In this document: positions 25,070 through 36,182 of the stretch, piece by piece | Layout: every line of letters starts with the position of its first letter | Numbering within the stretch: the first letter of the stretch is position 1 | Assembly: GCA_946811695.1 (NCBI GenBank) | Contig: OX328132.1 | Location: forward strand, 127,592,808-127,656,807 | Direction: 5' to 3' | DNA length: 64,000 nt | Source of the DNA: Gonocerus acuteangulatus | Lineage: Eukaryota > Arthropoda > Insecta > Hemiptera > Coreidae | The notes under the pieces: model-generated | What the model was told of the DNA's origin: nothing | Databases searched by the model: none | What the model saw: only the letters and a program-made list of their open reading frames with translations | Position numbers and translations under genes: made by a program

Positions 25070-26930
25070 ATAATAAAAGGATTCTACATAATATATATAC
25101 AGACCTTGTAATTGAAAGACATTTTAGCTTCTTTCATTTTGAATAACCCTATTTAAGTGAGTAAATGCTCCCATAAGAAGTAACTAATTTCCCTATTAAT
25201 AACTATTATTGACATAAGATTTAAAGGAATCAATCATTGCATCAAATTTTATTTTTGGATTAAAAGCCTTTTTGTAACCATAAATAAATTTTTTTTAAAA
25301 AGGCTTTAGTCATTCATTAGTTGAATCTTTACACAATATTTTCATACCAACTGGAATGGATTAATGAAATCAATGGTTCTTATCTGCATAATTTACTCTA
25401 CATTCAATAATTGACATCTTCCTATAAAAACCAAAAAGTATTCTAATATTTAACATAAAAGAAAGAAAAAATATATACAGATAACAACAATTCTAAAATA
25501 CGATTAATCCAAGCTCTGATGTCAGTAATTATAATATTTAAAACATGGAGATACCATTTCTCTTTTCCCATATTTCATTATTATTTTAGGGGTTAAAAGA
25601 ATGTAATGCTTCTTATTCAAGATATTGGGAGGAGGAGAATTCAAATTCTGTATTACACATTGAATTAATTATTCATTTCCAACTGATCACATACAGATTT
25701 TCAAAGAATGAACATTCAGTTGTTGAATTTATTAAAATTTGTCTAATCTTATCTTTTATTCATTCAAATTTACTAAATGACTTACTGATAAAATAATTTG
25801 AATGTTCTTGCTCCACAGTTATTTTACGTTCATAGAAGCACATTATTTTTATAGTCTTTCTATCTGTAGTTATGACGCTGCTGCAGAATTTGTTTCTACT
25901 TCTAACTGCAGATTTTTCCTGACGATAATTCAAACTACTTTGATTAAAATCTATGTAATTAAGTATAAATGAGATAAAATATACTAGGTGTTTTCATTTG
26001 TTCATTGGTAAAAGGCAATAAAACTATATTAAAAAGAGTTTCTCTAACTTCAAACATATCCTAATCTCCAATGCTCTTTCCTTCGTAAAATTTATTTCCT
26101 TATTTTCTCTATATATTCAGCCCTGTGCTTCCTCCCCAGAAGGCCAAGTAAATTAATTGACCATTGTTTGAGAAGTTTTGGTATTTCTTAATCACTGAGG
26201 ACCTGGATGCATTATTACATTATTTAAGAATAAGACACAAATTCGAGTAAACAAGTCCAATTTCATGAAAAAATAATGTCAAAAAATAGATTAATATACA
26301 TAATAAATATATATTAAATACAATCATATCATTACAGACACACACAACTTTTAATCACTTGAAGAATCTCAATGTAAATGGATCCATATCAATCTTTACA
26401 TACGATCAGGGGAATGATAATGGACTAGAAAAAATGTAGAGTAAAGAAAATCTCCAACACATTGGAGTGCATAAATTAATGTTTGTTTTAAATAAATATT
26501 AGAGGCTGCTAAATTAAAAAGAACAATTATGATACATTTTTCATTTTTTTTATATTAAAAAAGTAAACAAAGCAGGTTTATTTCTGCATCATCTCAAGAA
26601 CTGATATGTTAAAATATCTACATGTTCAGATATGTCCCAAACATTTTGGTGCATTGTGCTTCAAACTTAACGCTCATGCTTAATAATAATTAAAAAAAAT
26701 TACATGCTTGAATATATAGTAAATGAGGCATCATTCCAAGGCCTTGGCAATATTAGGAAGCTAAAATAAAAACCCTCTAAAGCAATGCTATTAACGTTAC
26801 AGATAATTATTTAAAACTGAAATTTATTAAAAATGACTTAAATACTAAATACAGGCCTAGGATGTTGCATTAAAATTGAAATTGCTCAAAGTTCACAGGA
26901 CCTTAGAGGTATCTAATGGTTCAGCAAGAC
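25070..26930. other. Intron stretch, no gene seen
   Basis: AT-rich. I found no coding exon with phase-compatible borders, no RNA gene and no clear repeat family. Confidence 0.55.
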
Positions 26931-26934
26931 TAAC

Positions 26935-27014
26935 CTGCTCGGAGAAATAGACTGGTTTGGATTTGAACTCCTCTTGTTACTTGATTTCCCAAAAGAAGCT
27001 GAACTCTTCATTGC
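26935..27014 (-). CDS. RhoGEF gene, Ser/Asn-rich exon after C1
   Basis: An 80-bp exon with acceptor GTTATTCAG and donor GTTAGTC. It starts in phase 0, gives 26 codons (AMKSSASFGKSSNKRSS then NPNQSISPS) and leaves two bases completing an Arg codon with 16772-16828. Low-complexity Ser/Lys/Asn linker, plausible phosphorylation region. Confidence 0.78.
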
Positions 27015-27194
27015 CTGAATAACAAAAATTGTTTTGTAATTGATAATAAATTTTAAGCTATTATGTGAATGAGAGAGAGAGGGAGAGTGTTTGGTACTAT
27101 GTAAATCATACCTCTATGGAGGGAAGCTCTATGGAGGAACTAGAGCCCAACCGGATGTGATCCCGTTGGCAGTGCATTCAGGACTCCAAGGTTG

Positions 27195-27420
27195 GCAGTG
27201 TATTGAGGAGCATTGTGAGGGAGCATTGTGTCTTGTAAGATTCCATGAGGGAGCATAGTGTATTGTCAGACTCCATGAGGGAGCAGTGTTTTTTGTAAGA
27301 CTCCCTGAGGAGCAGTGTGTTCTGTAAGACTCCATGAGGGAGCAGTGTGTTTTCTAAAGCTCCGTGTGAGCATTAATTTGTGTGTGTCCGTAAGACTCGG
27401 CTGAGCATAGTGTCTGCCGT
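27195..27420. repeat. ~30-bp minisatellite, about six units
   Basis: Units of the type GAGGGAGCAGTGTGTTNTGT followed by AAGACTCCAT repeat with increasing divergence toward both ends. It lies inside a host intron directly beside the 26935-27014 exon. Confidence 0.85.
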
Positions 27421-27674
27421 GCGAGCAGGAAATTTAATAGTTAGAGAGAACTGTGTCTCTGAGGCGTCCAAGTGGAGCTCCACATCATACTGGAGGACTA
27501 GTGAAGAACTCTGAATACATGACTCAGAATTGGTGAGTACACATTAGTACCATTTTGATTACATTAGTACCAGAATACTGCTACTGCCATTCATTGAACA
27601 AAACAAAAATACAGTAGACTCTATAGAGGAGAGAACAGAGAGGGAAAGGGGGTGGAAGGGGAGGAGGAGGGGGA

Positions 27675-27676
27675 GT

Positions 27677-27730
<54 letters not shown>
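27675..27730. repeat. (GT)n(GA)n compound microsatellite
   Basis: GT units run directly into GA units, following a G-rich stretch at 27640-27674. Confidence 0.95.
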
Positions 27731-27732
<2 letters not shown>

Positions 27733-27904
27733 ATATTTGAACCTCAGTCATCATCTCCAAACGTCACTCACTATCAGAGACTTATACGTTATAAGTTTCA
27801 TAAACAAGAGTAGTCTTACCTTAATGACTCATAAAGCAATTTTGTAATGACATTTTAAAAAATATGGACTGAGAATAAAGTTATTTTGTATTAAATTACA
27901 TTAC

Positions 27905-27975
27905 CTTACTTCCTTTCCCTTTACAGTCAGCTATATTGTCCTTGCAAGAATTCTGATGGACATTAATTGTACAAT
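27905..27975 (-). CDS. RhoGEF gene, second half of C1 zinc finger
   Basis: A 71-bp exon with acceptor TGATTTTCAG and donor GTAATGT. Two bases complete an Asn codon from 29108-29219, then 23 codons follow in phase 0. It supplies the last zinc ligands of the C1 finger: C-x-x-C is completed across the junction, then INVHQNSC (His and Cys) and the final Cys in IADC. Basic residues GKGSK follow. Confidence 0.85.
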
Positions 27976-28933
27976 CTGAAAATCAATACATCATATCTTA
28001 AACGATAATGAATGAATGGTAACTTGCAACGAGTATGCAAAAGTAGGTTACTCAAAAAACAAAACAAAAAAAGAACAAGATAAATAAATCCAAAGTTTCA
28101 GTAAAATTGCTTTAGGAAACTTCTATTTAATACATTTTGGAGTCTAAAAAGTACTAATTCTGGACATGGCCATCTGAATAGGTGACTGCTGGTATTATTA
28201 AAGGATGACAACCTACAGATAGCCTGGCACTAAAAACCCAGAAGTTGAGGCTGCGTAAAAAAAATATATTTTTACATATTCCAAAGTGAGAAGTTAAATG
28301 GAACAGGATCCAGACTAATATCTTTAATTTTATGTAAATAAAATGTAAAACAAAAATCTTAGGGGGACATAGCAATGATAGATCGACAAGGCATTTATAT
28401 CTATTAAATCTAAACTAATGAATATCAGGTTTCATCAAATTTGAGGCAGATAACTCTTAAAACATACGAAACAAAATCAAGAGTGTCATATTCATTTTCA
28501 TTTTTTAGAAGTGTAACATCTCAAAAACTCAAAAAAAAAGAAGTTTGAATACAAAGCTGATAATAATAACATAGGTCTCAGAAACTGTTGATTAATAAGT
28601 GTACGTAGTAAGTTGCTTCTTACAAGTGTATTTTAAATTTCTTAAAAAAAAAAAAAAAAAAAAAAAAAATGGACGTGCAAACTGTGATAGAATGATCTCA
28701 GCCTAAGAAATTTGGCTTAAAAGTTTCTGGTTTCTTAGGTTTTTATACCTTCTAAATGAACTTTAAATTACATCTACTTCAATGAGAAGTCAGTAACTTT
28801 TAATTAAAAACCTCTTTGTAGATCGAGGCTAATTATTTTATTCCTTTTGTAATACGTATAATGCAGATAATTTAGGAATCCAAGTTGAATCTGAAAAATG
28901 TGCATTTAAAGAAGCAGGCACAGATAGCTATTA

Positions 28934-28937
<4 letters not shown>

Positions 28938-29012
<75 letters not shown>
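28938..29012. repeat. (TA)n microsatellite
   Basis: About 75 bp of AT alternation beside a short CA-rich stretch. Confidence 0.95.
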
Positions 29013-29016
<4 letters not shown>

Positions 29017-29107
29017 TTACACATGCATGCACACACAGCTTGAAAAAAGGAAATAAAAATCAGCTGATATAAAATATAAAACCTTTCTATAAAAAAATAT
29101 TACTTAC

Positions 29108-29219
29108 TTTCACAGTATACAGCAGATTTATTGGTGAGAGTTTTAGAACAAAAATCACAAGTTTGTGAATTCCCATAACACACAGAAACCCAATGATGAG
29201 ATGTCTTTTTCGCTTTGTC
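29108..29219 (-). CDS. RhoGEF gene, first half of C1 zinc finger
   Basis: A 112-bp exon, acceptor AACATTTTAG and perfect donor GTAAGTA. It starts in phase 0 with DKAKKTSHHWVSVCYGNSQT and continues CDFCSKTLTNKSAVYCE. This is the canonical C1 pattern H-x12-C-x2-C-x(n)-C, which continues in 27905-27975. C1 fingers of this RhoGEF group are generally atypical and bind membranes or proteins weakly. The exon lies only 80 bp from the gypsy insertion. Confidence 0.88.
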
Positions 29220-29299
29220 CTAAAATGTTAATCATCAATAGCTATATATTAACATGAAAAATTCTTTTGTTGTGAAAAAAGAAGTACATCAAAAAAGAG

Positions 29300-29846
29300 T
29301 GTAGCGACGCTACTACCAGGTTGGTAAATAATCGCAACTCCTAACTCCCTACCTCTCTGGATAGCCCCCAATAATCTGAGTCTTGGCGCCAATCAGGGGT
29401 TGATATAAAAAAAACGTGGTGTCAGTTGTGAAAGTGCGTGCCTCTGTTAATTTAGAGTCTAAATAGTAAATGCAGGCCTGCAGGTAACGTAGTTATTAAT
29501 TATGGTGCACCAATGATAGTATTGTGAGTACTCACTTAATTTATGAATGCGTAGGATCGTTATTTTTTGGAATGATATGTTGAATGATTATTATTATTAT
29601 TATTATCAATTAAATTACTATTATTATCATTACAGTTTTTTTATAAGTTCGTAGTGCATGCCAGTAGAGTTTGTTTATTTATTGCTAGCACCAGGGAATG
29701 CCAAATTATTTATTTTTTGAAACAGTTTTATTGTTTATTATGTATCTATTAGTATAAAAGAAATATATAATTTTTTATAAACATTTACTTGGTGAGATAA
29801 TTTCGACCCCCGAGTCCGAAAGTAAACAACCTCAAGAAAGGTTAAA
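29300..29846 (+). repeat. 5' LTR of the gypsy element
   Basis: 547 bp, starting TGTAGCGACG and ending GGTTAAA. It would carry the promoter and transcription start for the element's RNA. It begins with a short palindrome (TAGCGACGCTA) that the 3' LTR shares. Confidence 0.92.
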
Positions 29847-29847
29847 G

Positions 29848-29865
29848 TGGTGACCCCCGACTTGT
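29848..29865 (+). other. Primer-binding site of the gypsy element
   Basis: TGGTGACCCCCGACTTGT starts one base after the LTR. TGG pairs with the CCA end of a host tRNA primer. The tRNA species is not assigned. Confidence 0.75.
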
Positions 29866-30012
29866 GATAGAAGAAATTAGTAACATTTTATTTATAATTT
29901 CAGAGCGATATTTTTTAGTTTTATAAAGTCATGTCGATTATATTATTCTACATTATTTCACTGAGTAAATACTGTATTTGTGCATTTTTCCTAGCTTTAC
30001 ACGAAATCCAAG

Positions 30013-30813
30013 ATGTCGGACGATGAAACTAAGGCTGAAGTCACGGAATCTATCTCTACCGAGAAGAAAATTCCACCCTTTTGGAAATCTGAGCCAGAAT
30101 TATGGTTTATTAGGGTTGAGGCCGTATTTTCGCGAGCTAAAATTACTAACAGCGTAACTAAATTTGAAGTAATTATCCCACTCCTGGATTTGGACGTTAT
30201 TAAGCAAGTGTCGGATCTAGTAAAACGACCTTCTACTACCCCTTACGAAGATGTTAAAAATAGGCTTATTAATGTATACTCCGAGTCTGAAAATCGAAGA
30301 ATTCAGCGCTTATTAGAGGGTAAACAAATTGGGGATGGAAAACCTTCTCAGTTTCTCCGCGCAATGAAGAATTTAGCGGGCGATGCTGTTTCTGGTGATG
30401 TCATCAAAACTCTCTGGATGCGTTCCCTTCCAGCACATACACAGGCTATTCTACTATCCACAACTCACACCGACGTCGACTTACTTGCTAGTGTAGCTGA
30501 TAAAATCCATGAGGTCGATCCTCCCTTAATGGTTTCATCTATTGCTACTCCATCGGGCAGCCGTTCTACTCTCGAAGAAAAGGTTGACAGGCTTGCGGAA
30601 CAAGTCGCCTCTCTGGTAGCTGGGGGTGCTTCAAGAGGTCGCAGTAAAAGCGGAGATCGACGATTTAGACAACGATCTGCCAGTAGACAACGCAAGACTC
30701 ATTCCGAAGACTGGCTTTGTTTCTACCATTACAAGTTTAAACAGAATGCTCGGAAATGCGTACAACCGTGTGCCTGGGAGAAGACCAACAAAGATACTAG
30801 TACGGGAAACTAG
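30013..30813 (+). CDS. gag: Gag of the gypsy element
   Basis: 266 codons from ATG 30013 to TAG 30811. Gag forms the virus-like particle that packages the element's RNA. The N-terminal half contains [19 protein letters not shown] and a [20 protein letters not shown] block, matching the Gag-like domain (DUF7041 type, from memory) common in arthropod gypsy elements. Next come a coiled-coil-like stretch [15 protein letters not shown], a basic RS-rich region ([20 protein letters not shown]), and a C-terminal Cys/His cluster ([14 protein letters not shown] ... C) that replaces the usual CCHC knuckle. The stop overlaps the frameshift signal into pol. Frame intact. Confidence 0.9.
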   Translation: MSDDETKAEVTESISTEKKIPPFWKSEPELWFIRVEAVFSRAKITNSVTKFEVIIPLLDLDVIKQVSDLVKRPSTTPYEDVKNRLINVYSESENRRIQRLLEGKQIGDGKPSQFLRAMKNLAGDAVSGDVIKTLWMRSLPAHTQAILLSTTHTDVDLLASVADKIHEVDPPLMVSSIATPSGSRSTLEEKVDRLAEQVASLVAGGASRGRSKSGDRRFRQRSASRQRKTHSEDWLCFYHYKFKQNARKCVQPCAWEKTNKDTSTGN

Positions 30814-30861
30814 CAAGCGACCCGGAAATGGCGTTAACCGGTCTCGCGATTACCCAACGCC
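30804..30861 (+). promoter_or_regulatory. -1 ribosomal frameshift signal between gag and pol
   Basis: Slippery heptamer GGGAAAC at 30804-30810 is read G GGA AAC in the gag frame, directly before the gag stop (TAG, 30811-30813). Pol is in the -1 frame, and its last upstream stop is TAG at 30798-30800. After an 8-base spacer, stem 1 can form: GACCCGG (30819-30825) with CCGGTC (30838-30843), one bulged C. Loop bases GGCGTT (30830-30835) pair perfectly with AACGCC (30856-30861), giving an H-type pseudoknot. This is the classic retroviral design. Function is inferred. Confidence 0.8.
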
Positions 30862-33800
30862 GCTTATTCGTCACAGATCAGCGGTCGGGACGAATTTTTT
30901 TGATAGACACAGGAGCTTCCATATCGGTAATTCCTCCGAATAAAATGTTGAAACCAGAACCACAGGATTTCATACTTTATGCCGCCAACTCGACGAAGAT
31001 AAGCACTTATGGAATCCGTCAGCTCAAGTTGGACTTCGGACTTCGAAGAACGTTCATTTGGGACTTTGTTATGGCCGATGTACCTAAGCCAATTATAGGT
31101 GCCGATTTCATGTACAATTTTAATCTGCTGGTTGATCTTAAAGGCCAACAACTTATTGATAAGACCACTCACTTATCATCAAAAGGTAAAATCGCAGACG
31201 AAATTCCATTTAGCATTTCAGCCGTCCCGGAGACACACCCATTTGGCAATTTACTGCGGAAGTATCCGGACATTATTAGGCCCTCTTCAGCTAAGAAACC
31301 AATTAAGCATAATACGGAACACGTGGTAGAGACCACTGGAAGGCCAGTCCATGCAAAAGCACGAAGACTTCCTCCAGAGAAGTATCTCCTGGTGAAAGAG
31401 GAATTCCAACGAATGGTGGAGCAGGGCATATGCCAACCATCCAGCAGCCAGTGGAGCAGTCCTCTACACGTCGTTACGAAGAAAGATGGTACAGTAAGAC
31501 CCTGTGGGGATTATAGGCAGTTAAATGCTCAAACAGTTCCCGATCGTTATGGGGTTCCTAATATTATGGACTTCCGTAACAACTTGTACGGGAAGAGAAT
31601 ATTTTCAAGGCTTGACCTGGTAAGAGCGTACTATCATATACCCATCAAGAAAGAAGACATTCCAAAGACCGCGATTGCTACACCCTTTGGCCTATATGAA
31701 TTTTTGGTAATGTGTTTCGGTTTGCGCAATGCGGCCCAGACTTTCCAAAGATTTATGGATAGCAAATTCAGAGACCTGCCATTCTGTTTCATCATGCTAG
31801 ATGATATGTTGATCGCTTCCAACAATATTGAGGAACATCTAACCCATCTAGAAGAGATTTTCAAACGTCTAAATGAGAATGGACTGACGCTGAATCCCGA
31901 TAAGTGCGAATTTGGGCTAGACAAAATTGATTTCCTCGGATATCATATTAGTCCAGATGGTATCCGACCACAGATGTTAAAAGTCCAGGCAATTGTAGAA
32001 TACCCTAAACCCAACGACGTCAGATCCCTCAGACGCTTCTTAGGGATGTTAAATTTTTATAGGCCTTGTGTTCCCCAAGCAGCTGCCACGCAAGCGCCCC
32101 TCAACAGGTACTTACACGGCAGCAAGAAGAACGACCGTACAGTGATCGAATGGAACGAGGAAAGTAGTGCAGCCTTTGATTCTTGTAAAGAACACTTAAG
32201 GGATGCCGCTTTATTAGCTCACCCAAAGCTGGAAGCTGACCTTGCACTGGCGTGCGACGCTTCAAACCATACGATGGGCGCTGTACTTCAACAACGGGAT
32301 GGTGGAGCCTGGGTTCCTTTAGGTTTCTATTCCAAGGCCTTATCGGATGCCCAGCGAACATATTCGGCATACGACAGGGAGCTCTTAGCCATATTCTCAG
32401 CGGTCCGCCATTTCAGACCAGTCATCGAAGGAAGAACATTCTCCATATGGACGGACCATAAACCGTTAGTGTATGCCATGTTTCAGAAGCCTTCTTCTGC
32501 TTCGCCTATTAGAATACGATGGCTTAATTTTATAAGCCAATTTTCAACAGACATCAGGCACGTAGAAGGGCACCAGAATCAAGTTGCCGACGCCCTATCT
32601 CGAGTGGAGGAGTTGGGCCTTACGAATGACCTCGATAAATTAGCTGCTCTGCAGAAGACAGATCCGGAAATAAAAATCCTTATAGGTCAACCTAACCTTA
32701 GCCTAAAGCTGATAAACCTTCCGGGATCTTCCCAAACTATTTGGTGTGAAACCTCAACCACGACTGCTCGCATATACTTACCCAAAGATATCAGAAGGAA
32801 GATGTTCGATGCAGTGCACGGACTGAGTCATCCTGGAGCTAGGGCTACTAGGAAGTTGATGGCCCAGAAATATTTTTGGCCAAAGATGAACAAAGAAGTA
32901 GCTGAATGGGCAAAAAGTTGCACGTCCTGCCAGGTAGCGAAGGTTACAAGACACACAGTAACTCAGCCAGGAAAATTTGAACAAGCCGGACGATTTGAAC
33001 ATGTACACATTGATATAATTGGCCCCTTGCCACCTTCCCAGGGCAAAAGATACTGCGTCACAATCATAGATCGCTTTACAAGATGGCCAGAAGCAATAGC
33101 GATTGAAGAAATCACTGCTGATGTGGTAGCAACAGTGTTCTACGATGGGTGGATTTCCAGGTTTGGAGTTCCTAGTAGGCTGACAACTGATCAAGGGAGA
33201 CAGTTTGAAAGCGACCTGTTTCAATGTCTCACCAAATTCCTAGGCGTAGAGAAGATTCGAACCACCCCCTATCATCCTCAAGGGAATGGCTGCGTAGAGA
33301 GATGGCACAGATCACTGAAAACTGCGCTAATTGCCCATCTTGACGCTAATAACTGGTCTCGTATCTTACCAACAGTTCTGTTAGGGCTTAGAGTGGCCAT
33401 CCGGGAGGAAGTCAACCTAAGTGCAGCAGAAGCCGTCTATGGCCAGTCCTTGCGCCTCCCTGGCGAATTCCTCAGTTCCCGACAGACTGTCACCGACTTG
33501 CCAGGGATGGTTCGTGAGCTGAAGGAGTTCATGTCCAATTTACGTCCAGCAGAATTCCGCCAGAGCAACAGAAGTATTTTCCTTCACAAATCTCTTCGGA
33601 CATGCACCCATATGTTTCTTAGGGAGGACAAAATAAAAAAATCCCTTTCTCCGCCTTACAGTGGACCATACCCCGTAGTGAGTAGAACCGACAAGCTCTG
33701 CACCTTGAAATTACCCAACCGAGAGCTCACCGTTTCGTTAGACAGGGTCAAGCCTGCGTTTCTCCTAGCTGATCCTGAGGCACCAGCAGAAGTCTCTCGA

Positions 33801-34016
33801 ACTACACCTTCAAGTAGCCTCAAATCTCCTGAGCTAGTACCACCTAGCCAGTCTGGAGATACACCTACCGATGGAAGAGCACCAGGGCCACTTCCCATCC
33901 TCAAGACCAGATCGGGTAGAGTCATCAAACCCAACGTTCGCTTCTTGGACGCGATTATTTGGGGGGAGTCCTGTAGCGACGCTACTACCAGGTTGGTAAA
34001 TAATCGCAACTCCTAA
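30828..34016 (+). CDS. pol: Pol of the gypsy element (protease-RT-RNase H-integrase)
   Basis: 1062 codons from the first ATG, although translation probably enters by -1 frameshift from gag at 30804-30810. Order is as in Ty3/gypsy. The protease has [13 protein letters not shown] (Asp27). The reverse transcriptase has [11 protein letters not shown] (Asp263) and [11 protein letters not shown] (Asp-Asp near 325; Leu replaces the usual Tyr before DD). RNase H has [16 protein letters not shown]. The integrase has an HHCC zinc module (HGLSHPG ... CTSCQ) and the catalytic triad in [18 protein letters not shown] and [10 protein letters not shown] (35 residues between the last two), then a GPY/F-type module [10 protein letters not shown]. 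No envelope gene follows. The stop lies inside the 3' LTR. The frame is uninterrupted. Confidence 0.94.
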   Translation: MALTGLAITQRRLFVTDQRSGRIFLIDTGASISVIPPNKMLKPEPQDFILYAANSTKISTYGIRQLKLDFGLRRTFIWDFVMADVPKPIIGADFMYNFNLLVDLKGQQLIDKTTHLSSKGKIADEIPFSISAVPETHPFGNLLRKYPDIIRPSSAKKPIKHNTEHVVETTGRPVHAKARRLPPEKYLLVKEEFQRMVEQGICQPSSSQWSSPLHVVTKKDGTVRPCGDYRQLNAQTVPDRYGVPNIMDFRNNLYGKRIFSRLDLVRAYYHIPIKKEDIPKTAIATPFGLYEFLVMCFGLRNAAQTFQRFMDSKFRDLPFCFIMLDDMLIASNNIEEHLTHLEEIFKRLNENGLTLNPDKCEFGLDKIDFLGYHISPDGIRPQMLKVQAIVEYPKPNDVRSLRRFLGMLNFYRPCVPQAAATQAPLNRYLHGSKKNDRTVIEWNEESSAAFDSCKEHLRDAALLAHPKLEADLALACDASNHTMGAVLQQRDGGAWVPLGFYSKALSDAQRTYSAYDRELLAIFSAVRHFRPVIEGRTFSIWTDHKPLVYAMFQKPSSASPIRIRWLNFISQFSTDIRHVEGHQNQVADALSRVEELGLTNDLDKLAALQKTDPEIKILIGQPNLSLKLINLPGSSQTIWCETSTTTARIYLPKDIRRKMFDAVHGLSHPGARATRKLMAQKYFWPKMNKEVAEWAKSCTSCQVAKVTRHTVTQPGKFEQAGRFEHVHIDIIGPLPPSQGKRYCVTIIDRFTRWPEAIAIEEITADVVATVFYDGWISRFGVPSRLTTDQGRQFESDLFQCLTKFLGVEKIRTTPYHPQGNGCVERWHRSLKTALIAHLDANNWSRILPTVLLGLRVAIREEVNLSAAEAVYGQSLRLPGEFLSSRQTVTDLPGMVRELKEFMSNLRPAEFRQSNRSIFLHKSLRTCTHMFLREDKIKKSLSPPYSGPYPVVSRTDKLCTLKLPNRELTVSLDRVKPAFLLADPEAPAEVSRTTPSSSLKSPELVPPSQSGDTPTDGRAPGPLPILKTRSGRVIKPNVRFLDAIIWGESCSDATTRLVNNRNS
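33957..33971 (+). other. Polypurine tract of the gypsy element
   Basis: TTTGGGGGGAGTCC lies directly before the 3' LTR, the expected place for the plus-strand primer. It is inside the pol coding frame. Confidence 0.7.
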
Positions 34017-34518
34017 CTCCCTACCTCTCTGGATAGCCCCCAATAATCTGAGTCTTGGCGCCAATCAGGGGTTGATATAAAAAAAACGTGGTGTCAGTTG
34101 TGAAAGTGCGTGCCTCTGTTAATTTAGACTCTAAATAGTAAATGCAGGCCTGCAGGTAACGTAGTTATTAATTATGGTGCACCAATGATAGTATTGTGAG
34201 TACTCACTTAATTTATGAATGCGTAGGATCGTTATTTTTTGGAATGATATGTTGAATGATTATTATTATTATTATTATCAATTAAATTACTATTATTATC
34301 ATTACAGTTTTTTTATAAGTTCGTAGTGCATGCCAGTAGAGTTTGTTTATTTATTGCTAGCACCAGGGAATGCCAAATTATTTATTTTTTGAAACAGTTT
34401 TATTGTTTATTATGTATCTATTAGTATAAAAGAAATATATAATTTTTTATAAACATTTACTTGGTGAGATAATTTCGACCCCCGAGTCCGAAAGTAAACA
34501 ACCTCAAGAAAGGTTAAA
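33972..34518 (+). repeat. 3' LTR of the gypsy element
   Basis: 547 bp, identical by eye to the 5' LTR except at 34129. The pol stop codon falls within its first 45 bp. Confidence 0.92.
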
Positions 34519-34523
34519 AAGAG

Positions 34524-35398
34524 TATAGGTAAAATTTATTTTTTATCAGCTAATACATGAAAAAAATTCACTAAATTAAACTAACAATAATCAGGTGCAA
34601 ATGAAAACTATTATAGTAAAATCGGCGATTAATCTGCTACTTCATTAAGCAGTAACACAAATTTTAAATTAGTCTGAGCAGAATCAAGCAGGTCCGATAC
34701 AGACCCCAGAAAGCATAAGTAAAGTCAGACAAGAGAGATTTGATGATTTTGTTTGTCCAATATTTTTTTGATTGATTGATAAAATAATTGATAAGAAAAA
34801 CGACAACTGAGACAGCGGTAAATGAAAAAATGAATGCAATTGTGAACACATTCAAGTTTGCATATTCGTTTAAATCAAAATCAGATATATTAACTAGAAA
34901 GATTTTAAATATTAATTAATCAATAATATTAAAAAAATTGAAATAAAAATTATTAACAGATGTTTAATTTTTAGCTTTCAGGGCTAATTGCATCTTCATT
35001 TCCTACTCTTAGACAAAATAATGTCCTTTGTTTCCCTATAATTTGTCCAGTGATTCACAAAATGGATTCCTTCTATATTTTCTGTTTTCATCTTCATATT
35101 TTAAGGAAAAATGTACCAACATTTCTTGAAATAAATGATTGAAGAAAGAATTATATTACAAGCCAATAGAAATATCTTATTATTGGGTTGGCTGATTAAT
35201 AGAAATAAATCGACTCGTGACAAGCAAGATGACTATGATGGAATACGTCTTGTAATATTAGCTTTACATGATTGGTCTCAAATAGATTTATACTCTCCAA
35301 TTTAAGTAAGCAGTAATTTTAAGTAAAATATGGTCACATGAGTACAGTATGGTGAAATTGGTACAAACCTATACTTCTTATATACTTGCCTGAGAGGG

Positions 35399-35400
<2 letters not shown>
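34524..35400. other. Original intron between the two large insertions
   Basis: About 880 bp of AT-rich intron followed by the (TA)n tract (35402-35452) into which the Maverick inserted. No gene or transposon end was recognised. Confidence 0.6.
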
Positions 35401-35452
<52 letters not shown>

Positions 35453-35454
<2 letters not shown>

Positions 35455-35943
35455 TAGATAGTGTATATTCCTTCTGGGACAGTCCCTATTTTATGGTCAA
35501 AACTATCCACAACTCAACGATGTATTTTATGGTTAAAAACTATCCATAAAATAAAATTCCAACACCCTTGTAATCTGTGGTCAAAACTATCCATTAAATC
35601 AAAATCAAATTAATGGTGAAAACTATCCATAATAACCTTTCTGGGACAGTCCCTATTTTATGGTCAAAAACTATCCACAACTCATAGATGTATTTTATGG
35701 TCTAAGTCAACCATAAAATCAAAATCAACCACCTTTCAAATTAATGGACTATGTCAACCATAATAAAATTTTTATCATTCCTCATTCATTAAGGTCAAGA
35801 CTATCCATAAAATACAAACCTAACACCCTTGTAATCTATGGTTCAAACTATCCATGAAATAAATATCAACAACCTTTCAAATTAATGGTCAAAACTAATC
35901 AAAATTCTACGTTAAGTTTAATGGTTCTCAATCACCTTAAATT
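35453..35943 (+). repeat. Left terminal inverted repeat of the Maverick
   Basis: It pairs with 50118-50606. It contains many copies of GGTCAAAACTATCCA-type words in alternating orientation and an internal direct repeat (TTCTGGGACAGTCCCTATTT at about 35471 and 35639). These may be integrase or replication-protein sites. Confidence 0.88.
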
Positions 35944-36182
35944 TATTTTTGAAACATTTATAAGTTATGGTCTAAGTCATTCCTAACATTACATTATTGC
36001 TAAGTTATTAAATCTACCACTAAAAACAAACTCTAGAAAACCTATTAAGTTAGAAAACACTTTTCCCTAGTAGTTAATTAGGCCTATGCTTAGTGTAACT
36101 ATAATTCTAGCCTTATACTTAACATATAACTATGAAATATTTAGGTTCCACGTTTTTATACTTATATTTAAGCCTATACCCT

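Larger units (their letters stand above)
29300..34518 (+). mobile_element. Ty3/gypsy LTR retrotransposon, complete and young
   Basis: Two 547-bp LTRs start with TGTAGCGACGCTACTACC and are flanked by the 5-bp target duplication AAGAG (29295-29299 and 34519-34523). By eye the LTRs differ at one position (G at 29457, C at 34129). A TGG primer-binding site, open gag and pol frames with a frameshift signal, and a G-rich polypurine tract are all present. It sits in a host intron, opposite in direction to the host gene. Nothing visible prevents activity. Confidence 0.93.

Noticed and set aside
32778..33224. 148-codon minus-strand frame inside gypsy pol
   Set aside because: Shadow of the integrase coding strand, without its own motifs.
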